Source of the DNA: Chloromonas sp. AAM2
Lineage: Eukaryota; Chlorophyta; Chlorophyceae; Chlamydomonadales; Chlamydomonadaceae
Assembly (NCBI GenBank): GCA_004335635.1
Contig: QAXH01004985.1
Location: forward strand, 414-46,193
Direction: 5' to 3'
DNA: 45,780 nucleotides
The notes beneath the pieces are model-generated. The model did not search any database and was not told where the DNA came from. It saw only the letters and a list, made by a program, of their open reading frames with translations. Within the stretch, counting starts at the first letter, position 1, and each line of letters opens with the position of its first letter. The position numbers were made by a program, and so were the translations under genes. This document shows, in pieces, positions 37,773 through 45,780 of the stretch.

Positions 37773-37842
37773 TATGTGCTGAGACACACCGGTTTTAGTG
37801 CCAGCCCCAGGAATTGTCCCAGAACTGGCAAACTTCTTTTTT
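37489..37842. mobile_element. MITE-like element with terminal inverted repeats
   Basis: The left end reads AAAAAAGTTTGCCAGTTCTA followed by GGACAA. The right end, read on the minus strand, is AAAAAAGAAGTTTGCCAGTT followed by CTGGGACAA. The arms match over about 25 bases apart from a three-base insertion and one transition. The element is about 354 bases, contains no coding capacity and carries a 78-base CA microsatellite. No clear target-site duplication could be fixed because the ends run into A/T homopolymers. Two further solo ends occur at 20454 and 37178. Confidence 0.7.
37692..37769. repeat. CA dinucleotide microsatellite
   Basis: Thirty-nine uninterrupted AC units inside the MITE-like element. 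The perfect array implies recent expansion. Confidence 0.98.
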
Positions 37843-39344
37843 GTTGGAACTGGTAAGTACTGCATGCCGGTTACAATGTCCGGTTTTCGTAGGGTTGACC
37901 TTGTTGCTCGGGCCACTTGACAATGGCTTCTTTTTGCTTGACCTTTTTTTTGTCGCTATGCAGCTTCACTTCCGAATGCCCCTTTTTCCTTTCAAACTTT
38001 TTTGCTCTTTTTTTGTCGCAGCTCAACGCTTATGTTTTATGTTCACACACGTCACAAGACTTGAGACCCTGGCCTGATGCCAGTGGGCACCCACGGTGGC
38101 TTTTGTTGAGGATATAGCAACTGATTTTCACGGACGGGTTTGATGTTTTGCTGATGGTGGGTTTTGTTCAGGATCTTCACAAAAAGTCACCTCAGTGCAA
38201 AAAAGAGGGGAGTGCTGTGCACTTGGATCCCCTGCCAGTGAGCCCTACCCTCCACAGCCCACTACGCCACGCAGATATCAGGCGTTTGGATGTTCAGCTT
38301 CTGATAGTGATGGTTTTGAGTCGCACTTCAGAGATACCGTCCCTCCTGAGTCTGACATTGGTGCCTGGTTCTGGAATGTCAAGCATGGGCTGGTCGCAGA
38401 CCACGCTGTTTGCACCTGGGCCGTTGGTCGCATGTCTGTTGCCCTTAAATTATAAACGTTGTCTGCCCTGGTGCGTACCTCAGGATCCTCGTTGCCCAGT
38501 GACGGCCCGTGCATGATGCCTGTCGTTTGGGTTGTGGGTGTTGAAAGGGTGTGGCCTGCCGTTTCCTTGGTACGCTTAGGGCAAAGCAAACTCTTGCTAC
38601 CATCAGCGTGCGGCCCGTCTGTCTCTGTAAAGCGTGTGCCTGTGGAAAACCACGGACTTCAGGCGGCTGTCACAACGTGCCCCTTTGGTGTAAAGTCTCA
38701 TGTACAGTGGTACAGTGGTGCCCTATTTCCGATCGTCTCAGTATCCGATCAGCCTATAGGGTTTAACTGCCAGGGAAATCGCGCCCCACTGGTGGGTCTG
38801 TTAACCACTAATATTGTGTCCATAGCAATCATGGCCAAGTCATGTCCATGTCCAAGTCATTCAATATCAATATGATTGCCCAATTCAAAGCGGAGTAAAA
38901 TGTTTATGGCAAACGCATGTTTGTGCCTCCACAACCCTAGCAGTGGCAACATGGTTGGCTACCACGACACTACCAGAGCTTAAGAGTCTCAACGCTTGTG
39001 CAACGGCAGCAGCATGTGCAGAGTGCTCTTTAACGCTCGCAACATGGAAGCGCTGCTAAAACACGATTAGGCTTCTGTAGGATGGCTTACAATGCATGGC
39101 AACAGGGTTCACGAACGTCAACCAGTAAGTGGATGATGGAATGGAGTCGGGACCGTCACTGTTCTTCTTCGACAGCTTTCTAAATCAAGGGAAGCCGTCA
39201 CACGACAAGGGACGGGATGTGTACCGCTCTGATCTACCCTGAGCAACAAGCGGCCCGAAGGCAGAAAAGAACAAGGCAGAAAAGCAGGTAACCGGCTACG
39301 AAAGCGTATGTAAAGCATGCTAGTCCAAGCGGGTCAAGAAAAGA

Positions 39345-39700
39345 GTACTTGCGGGCAACGAAAGTCCATGTGGGCCATGAGAACAGTTTATGCGGGAAGA
39401 AAGTTCGTGTGGGCCATGAGAACAGTCCATGCGGGCAATGGAAGTCCATGTTAGCCATGAAAACAGTCCATGCGGGAAAAGAAAGTTCGTGTGGGCCATG
39501 AGAACAGTCCATGCGGGCAATTGAAGTCCATGTGGGCCATGAGAACAGTCCATGCGGGAAAAGAAAGTTCGTGTGGGCCATGAGAACAGTCTATGCGGGC
39601 AATGGAAGTCCATGTTAGCCATGAAAACAGTCCATGCGGGAAAAGAAAGTTCGTGTGGGCCATGAGAACAGTCCATGCGGGCAATGGAAGTCCATGTGGG
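39345..39700. repeat. 41-base minisatellite with 82-base higher-order unit
   Basis: About eight and a half units. Two variants alternate, one containing GTCCATGCGGGCAATGGAAG and one containing GTCCATGCGGGAAAAGAAAG, each followed by a GTGGGCCATGAGAACA-like stretch. Because 41 is not a multiple of three, long open frames appear on both strands as an artefact. No coding role is supported. Confidence 0.92.
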
Positions 39701-40299
39701 CAGGGTTCAAATGCTAGGCGTATACTCGGCCATCTCCACACAGCACACCTTGAACGGGCGGTGCGTGCTGGCCACTGGTGTGATGTGTGCATGATGCAGC
39801 CCTCGCTTCTCAGTGTTGCGGAGCCAGGTTACAAGCCTACATACAAGGAAATACGCGCGACACGCAGACACCGCCTCTTAATGCAGAGACCCCCAAACCC
39901 AGGTGAACATAACGTGGAAAAGGATTTTCTAGCCAGCGTACGAACGGCTGTCGCCAAGGGCCATTGCAACTTCACGTTAGATGCCTGGGCTGGTTAGTTG
40001 GTTGGCGACTGACGGGGCTGGCGGGCAGCTGGCGGGCCTGTTTCTTTGTTTTTGGGACTGACCTTCCCTGTAAAATGGCCAATGCAGCCACAGCGTATGC
40101 ATAATACCCTACATTGAAAGGATACAGGCTCCTTCCTTACTCTGCGCATAACTGCGCCACAGCTCCTCTGTGCGTTTGACTCCACGAAGCAAGCCTCAAT
40201 TGCGCATATCCTAACTTGAGCTCATAGGCGCATAGCGTGGCACGTCGCATTCGTGAATACGGAGATATACCGCCCACCGGAACATTGCAGGATTTAGCG

Positions 40300-43200
40300 A
40301 TGCATCAGCAGGGCTGCAGGACGCTCTGGGCGCTGCTGCTCGCAGTTGCCCTTCAGATACCAGGAAGCCAGGCGCAGATTGATGTTTGCCCAGACGAAAG
40401 GTGGTAAGTCCGGTCCGGATCAGTCCAGTGACTTCCAGCTTCCACACAACGCACTTGGACGAGGTGACACGCTCGGCAGAAGATAATTTGCACTCCTGTG
40501 CGCATTGCTTAGCAAGCGCGCAGGCCCGTGTACTTTGCACGAATGCTTGACCGGGTACGGAAAGTGCTCCATCATCATCTTGCCTTCTGTTGCTCAGGGT
40601 TGGTTAGGACGGTATCTAGCCTCGTCTCTTGCATGGCTTGCTAGCGTCCGTGCTCGGCGCATTTGGGGCTCCCTGATCTAATCAATGTATATACATCATC
40701 GCATGTCTTTACTTTGGCAGCGTTGTTTCAGCTGTGCCTGCTCCATGTGTCAGACACCAGGCTCTGCAAAAGGTTGACTAAACAGCCTATTACTTTTGGA
40801 AAAGCGTGGCGCACAACTTACATGACCTGAAATACGCACTGACAGCGGAACACGCGTCATGCATCTTGCATGTCATCATGCATTCGGCTGTCTCAGCCCA
40901 TCACTCCATGGGCACGACCACTCCATGGGATGCTTATCACGCCATGCACCATTAACGCTTTGCGAATCTTAAAGATGTCAAGGCCATGCCGTTAAATTGC
41001 ACCATTGAATGATAACATCCGTTCACAGCCAGGCCTGTTCTGTTGCGTGTGCCCCTTGGTCTTACAACACACTCTGCTCGCCTGCCTGTGCAGGACTGAT
41101 GCCGTATTCCTGAGGTCAACAGTAAACCAATCCTACTTCACCAACATTTCTGTAAGTGTTACAACTCAATGCATTGCAGCTGCGCTTGAATGCTTGTGTG
41201 GTCATGCCATGCTTTGCGAAAATCATGTCTTACTTTTGTGCCGTGCCAACACAGCATGCATTAGCTGCACCACCTTCCAAGGAGTAGTAAATGTAGCACA
41301 GCCATGCAAGGGCATGAGTGCATTGGTCGTGAACACAAGCAAAACATACACACAAGACATTCAGAAAATGGATGCCTCCTTCGCAGCACCTCCCTGCCTC
41401 ACACTGCTCTCGTTTCTTTCCGTTTCTTTCCGTTTCTTACAGGCATGGACATCTGAAGACTACAAGACCTGGGTGGTTGACGATTTGAAATCCGACTGGA
41501 TCCCCTCCGCTGTTTTCCTGGGCCTGGCACTGCTATCCCTGCTCAGCTTCATCGTTTGGTAAGGCTTCGAAGCTTTCGTTTGTTCGCATCCGGACACACA
41601 TAAGAGTTCGTTGTTGTTGCTGTTGCGTGGCCTTCCGTCCCACGGGTTACCCTCAGAAACTGAGGGAATGAGCGAGCTTAGAGGACAATTCCTGTGTGAC
41701 TCCCAGTTCTCATGCGTGTGCTTGACTGATGCTCACTTCACATCACTTCACAGCTCCTCTTGGCGTGCACATCAGGATTTCCTTGAGCTGGTTAGCAAGG
41801 ATCTGCCGTGTGCCTGTGTGCAGGCGTCTGTTCCACTGCTGCTTTGCTGCGCCCGGCTGCTGCTGCGGCGCCTCCAAGACCCGCCAGAAGCCCATCACCA
41901 CCGTCGCCTATGCAACAGGAACCACGCAGGTACAGCGGCTCACTTCAACCATATTCATAGCCTCTAGTCAACCCTTGCTAGTCCTCAACATCTGTGCGAT
42001 TCAAACTACAGGACAGTCATGCAGGCTGTTGCATGGCCTTCAGTCAGGGCAGGTTACAACCATATTCTAATCGTTTCCCGCCCCTTTCTAGTCACATCTC
42101 GTCCACATCTAATTTACAAACAGGTACACTTATTTGATAAGGTAAGCATGTAGGTTGGTTATGAAGTTTGCTTGAGTTTTTGGGCCCACGATCTGGTCCG
42201 AGGAGGGGGGATCGGACCTCCAACCCCCCATGTTTATGGTGCTTGTGCAGGCCCCTCCCGTCACCCCTGCGTCCCGTGACGCTGAAAAGGGCTACCCCGG
42301 CGCCTGGGGCAATCGCAAGTCCTGCCTGCGCAGCCTCAACTGGCTCACGTTCTTCCTGAGGGTCATCGTCACTCTGTTGGGCATGGCTGCTGCTGCTCTG
42401 ATCATCTGGGGTATCGTGGAGGCAAGGAGAGAACTGGCTACCGAAGCTTGGAACGAGGTCAGTAGTGAATCCCATGCACCCACCTGTTCATACCAGGCAG
42501 CGCTGGTCACAGCCAGTCTTGGATTGGAGGTGGGCATGTGTGGAATGGGATGCAGCCAGGAGCTTGTTGTGCACGCGTCCCTGGTGTGAGTGTTTGCACA
42601 CATCTGGCTGAAGACAGGCGCAATCAGATTGCCTCACGACTCCACCACGCGTCTCACGGTCAGCTTGCTTCACTGTATCCGTTTCTCCCTCTCACTCTGA
42701 CTGTTTTTGCCTGTGCAGCTCGACTATGGCAACAACTACGTGAAGACCATTGCAGATAAGATTGAGCTTGTGACTTCAAACGCGACCGCTTTGGAGAACA
42801 GCATTGACCGACTGCAGGTAGGGCTGGGGTCAGGGTTGGGTCACGAGCGGGAATAAGATAAGGGATGCATGGAAGGGTGGTCGGATTCAAAAACTAGTGG
42901 AAAAGGTTCGAGTGGCAATATGAATATTTTTAATGCTGATCTGCATGCCGATTGTCAGTGGTACAGCTGCTAACAGACCAGTCTGTCATGCCCTGTCCAT
43001 TCAATTGTCTGATTCACCTTTGTCTGTTTCCCCGTGCAGCGATACCGCTTTAACTGGACATGTGACGGTTACCTGTTTGCATGCCACGTGACGGTGAATC
43101 ACACCTTTGTTTGTCACGTGTGCAGACCGTTGTTGACGATCCCAACAGTGGCCTCACCAGCGCGCCCCCGGTGAGCAGCCTAGCCGTGCGCCAGCCTAAC

Positions 43201-45674
43201 CTTAGACCTTGCCCTGTCGACGCACACTGTGGATTCGAAACTTGAAGAAGCAATTGTGTACATGACTAGAAGATGCTCGCCTGCTTCCTACCAACCCAGG
43301 AGTTCTTAATTATGGCAAGCACGAGCAATGCTGGCTTGGAAAGTGATCGGTGCGTCACTGTGTTGTGCATGCACGTCTCTTGATGGATGAAGCTGACGCT
43401 GGCATGTGACGTCCATGCACGTGATGCCCACACCAGTCATGTTCACGTGCTGTCGGTTGCAGAGCGTTCAGCAAGACGTGGAGGAAGCCATGACAAGACT
43501 GCAGGAAGCCAAAGCCACCATTCAAGCGAATATTGCCGAGTTTCAGAACGGAGTTGCTACTATTCGGGATCAGGTGGGCCCTCAATTTTCGTTCTAGTTT
43601 CTAGTTTCACAGTACTTTTGCATAGCTTTCACCAGAGGGGCCCCCAAGCGCCCACGCTGAGTGCTGTCCTGTGCGCCCACAAACGATGTGGTCAGTTTCA
43701 GCATCACCTGAATTCCGTTACCTTAGGTAGGGCTGTTTCTCTCCTTGTCCCTGGACCAGTTTCCAATTGGACGCTGAGTAAAGCTTCAACGTCGGGTAGT
43801 AGAAAACCAATCTCATCACGCATCCTTAGATTACAGCAGGGGAGGTCCGTATGCACCGAGTGTGCACACTCGAGCGCTGCGCTGTGCTGAAGGGACAGAA
43901 ACCGACAGCTGCTGCTGTTCAGTTACACACATGGAAGGGCACATCTGACGCCTTTTGAATAGGTTTCTGTCCGTGTTGGAGGATCACGTGCTTCATGTGT
44001 GCCACTTGCAGGTGACAAGCAAAGTGGACGACCTGCGTCGCAACTATTATGATGACACGCAAGAGGTGGAGCAGTACACGTACAGGGTGGGTGAAGAAAT
44101 TGCTGGAAAGCCTGCCTCGGTGGTCAGCCTAGCTCCAAAAGCTGACTGATTACCTGGTGTTGATGTTGTCTGCCGACATGCTGGCCTGGTTGTATAACTG
44201 TTTTGAATCATATGCTGCCACCACGTGCAGGGTTTTCTGATCATCTCAGCAGTTGGCCTCCTCTTCCTCGCCCTCCTGGCAGTTGCCCTAACTGTCAACT
44301 GCCCAGCGCTGCTGACTACGTGCCTTCTGTTTCTTCAGTTGATTGCCGTCCTCTACTTCGTCTTCCCGCTCGTTTTTGCTTTCGTTGTGGCTGGGGGTAA
44401 CGACATCTGCCCAGCCACCACCACTGTCACGGTATCTTTCACTGGAGAACAGCTTGCTCCTCTTGCCGAGTGAGTCTGAGTGACAGGGCTGGGGAGCAGC
44501 TCTCACCTCTGGCTGAGTAAACTTGAGTGTGAAGGGTAGTGTTAGGCCAGTGTTGGGGTCAGGGCACGCCAGGGGGCATAGGACCAACAGGGCCAGCTTG
44601 TTGCCGGATCGTTTGGGGGTGTGCTGTAGCGGTACTTCAGTCAGTATCAGGAGCTTTCAAGGGGCTAGTGCACACCATGAAGCACGTCCAACGCAAACAT
44701 CAACTATTTGCGCAATATGTAAAAACTCGACACAACTTTGATTTTCTGCCGTCAACTGCGGCGGAAATTTGTAACAGGACGAGTTCAGTTGACATTCACC
44801 TGAGCTGAATGGCTTATCCGGGTAAAGGTCTACTTTCTGCGTGACTGCAAATGTGACTGCAAATGCACGCCTCAGCATGCAGGTTTTACCGTTTCCTGCA
44901 GGTTTTACCTGAACCGCCCACAGAATGGCGATCTTCCGTCCGTGTTGAAATCGTCTGGGATTGTCGACCTGCCGCTCCTCGAGGCGCAGGTGATCGGGAC
45001 GGTTCTGCAGCCAGACATAATATCTCTCCAAGAATTATGCGCCTGACAATCGTTACACCAAGAAAGGTCTCTGGTAGCAGGGTGCACAGTATGAATGTCA
45101 TCACTGGCAACACGGTTCCAAGTCGGAAGCGGGGCACCCCTGCCTCTCCTTGCTACAGCCTGTTCAAGGCCTGCTGATATGAATGTTTCATGTGTATTGT
45201 GGCAGGAGATCACGTGGTCGTTACATTGTTGCATGAGTTGATAGCTAGCCTGCCTCACACCTGATGCACACCACCTGCTCACCAAAGTCACGCCGCGATT
45301 GTCGTTTTGCAGCCTTCCACCCTATGGCACACAGGATTCCCTTCTCTCTGACAGACCAACCATTCACTGAGAGCCTCTGCTGTGAAGGTTTAACGATCTG
45401 TGAAGGTTTAACGATCTGTGAAGGTTTAACGATCTGTGAAGGTTTGTACCGACTGCAGGTCAACCAGATCCGTGCGGGCATAGCCAACGTGGCCAGCCAG
45501 GTGCCGCCCAGCAGCCAAGTCTACACCGCCTTGGTGGCAACGGATAGCGCAGCCCAGGACACCGCACAGTCCAAGGATGTAGTCCTGGAGAAAGCTTCTT
45601 ACCGGAACGTGCAAGCAGTGTATTCGCAGGTCAAGGGCTCCCTCTGCTGCAGCATTCCTGAGGACCTGGTGTAT
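40300..45674 (+). CDS. multi-pass membrane protein, tweety/prominin-like (3' end outside window)
   Basis: Predicted secretory-pathway or plasma-membrane protein; 488 residues are visible. Twelve phase-consistent exons: 40300-40403, 41094-41151, 41443-41558, 41824-41929, 42251-42457, 42719-42817, 43126-43170, 43463-43573, 44012-44086, 44231-44469, 44902-44989, 45459-45674. The ATG at 40300 opens a signal peptide (LWALLLAVALQIPGSQAQ). A first membrane segment (SAVFLGLALLSLLSFIVW) is followed by a Cys-rich loop (HCCFAAPGCCCG) and a second segment (FFLRVIVTLLGMAAAALIIW). Next come about 110 residues of heptad-like helix in small exons, two close membrane helices in exon 10, then GGNDICP and a further lumenal helical domain. 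Signal peptide, Cys cluster after the first helix, long coiled loop and paired helices match tweety, prominin and the plant At2g12400-type proteins. Function in algae is unknown. The final donor GTGAGT at 45675 shows that more exons follow. Confidence 0.82.
44668..44714 (+). repeat. dispersed repeat shared with 21490-21536
   Basis: An intronic copy, in the tweety-like gene, of the sequence inside the minus-strand frame at 21069-21629 (42 of 47 bases identical). It lies about 200 bases after exon 10. Confidence 0.7.
45381..45445. repeat. 18-base tandem repeat before exon 12 of the tweety-like gene
   Basis: Three full units of TGTGAAGGTTTAACGATC and an 11-base partial unit, without mismatches, ending 13 bases before the exon 12 acceptor. 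The period is six codons, and the array is open in the frame of exon 12 (CEGLTI repeated). Confidence 0.95.
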
Positions 45675-45780
45675 GTGAGTGAGCGGGAGGCAGGGGCACA
45701 GCAGCCATGCATGCATTGCCGCAGCACACCAGAGAGTGACTCTGCCTTAGGCACCATGGGCGTCACTCTCAATCAATGAG

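Larger units (their letters stand above)
34977..40299. other. repeat-rich, gene-poor region between RWP-RK copy 2 and the tweety-like gene
   Basis: Contains the RWP-RK copy 2 3' UTR, degenerate repeats (36040-36200), an old tandem duplication (36307-36770), a MITE-like element with a CA microsatellite, and a 41-base minisatellite. Scattered open frames are present (34997-35446, 36750-37001, 38195-38455, 39703-39997), none with a recognised domain or a convincing splice partner. The frame at 38195-38455 (GESDSD-like acidic stretch, then DIGAWFWNVKHGLVADHAV) looks the most protein-like and could be a decayed transposon gene. Confidence 0.55.

Noticed and set aside
38195..38455. Possible transposase fragment
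   Set aside because: The acidic SASDSDGFESHF stretch and aromatic residues are suggestive only. No catalytic motif is visible and neighbouring frames do not extend the match.
39234..39792. Long overlapping frames on the minus strand with repeated MDCSHGPHE-like units
   Set aside because: These are products of the 41-base minisatellite, which is open in several frames. There is no start context, splice partner or known family.
42198..42222. Stem-loop (GGTCCGA paired with TCGGACC) as a structured RNA
   Set aside because: The stem is only seven base pairs, lies within an intron of the tweety-like gene, and no compensatory evidence is available.

Overview
This window looks like nuclear DNA of a green alga or a close relative. 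Its genes are split into many short exons by introns that nearly all end in TGCAG or ACAG. It carries two RWP-RK transcription-factor genes, a family essentially confined to the green lineage and a few protists, and a plant-type Shaker/AKT-style channel (pore, C-linker, cyclic-nucleotide-binding domain, ankyrin repeats). It also holds abundant microsatellites, minisatellites and short dispersed repeats. No bacterial, organellar or viral gene was recognised. All exon models were built by hand from splice signals, reading-frame phase and family motifs; none has been checked against transcripts.

Layout from left to right. Positions 319-8311 (+) hold the 3' part of a channel gene whose voltage-sensor half lies upstream of the window. 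Positions 8312-12144 are largely gene-free. Positions 12145-16751 (-) hold RWP-RK gene copy 1. Positions 18514-20082 (-) hold a Tim17/Tim22/Tim23-family membrane protein with a doubtful C-terminal exon. Positions 20083-22642 hold repeats and an unexplained 186-codon frame. Positions 22643-23931 (-) hold a complete seven-exon UBC13 ubiquitin-conjugating enzyme. It is divergent from a complete eight-exon MoCF/CinA-type molybdopterin-binding-domain protein at about 24192-28580 (+), one of whose introns contains a 276-base assembly gap. Positions 30036-34976 (+) hold RWP-RK gene copy 2, in opposite orientation to copy 1 and with a strongly glutamine-rich C-terminal half. Positions 34977-40299 are repeat-rich (a MITE-like element, a CA microsatellite, a 41-base minisatellite and an old duplication). 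Positions 40300-45674 (+) hold the 5' part of a multi-pass membrane protein with tweety/prominin-like architecture that runs off the right edge.

The most striking observation is the pair of inverted RWP-RK paralogues. They are diverged over most of their length (exon 1 is only about half identical at protein level). A block of about 770 bases covering the 3' two-thirds of exon 2, all of intron 2 and the start of exon 3 is almost identical, including the non-coding intron (about 94%) and 126 bases without a difference. The left edge of the block is a sharp break inside exon 2, which is the signature of recent gene conversion. The channel is also unusual: its selectivity filter reads FGGFGD where plant K+ channels have TVGYGD. 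The genes do not form an obvious pathway. The window is best read as ordinary eukaryotic housekeeping and regulatory genes around a duplicated transcription factor.
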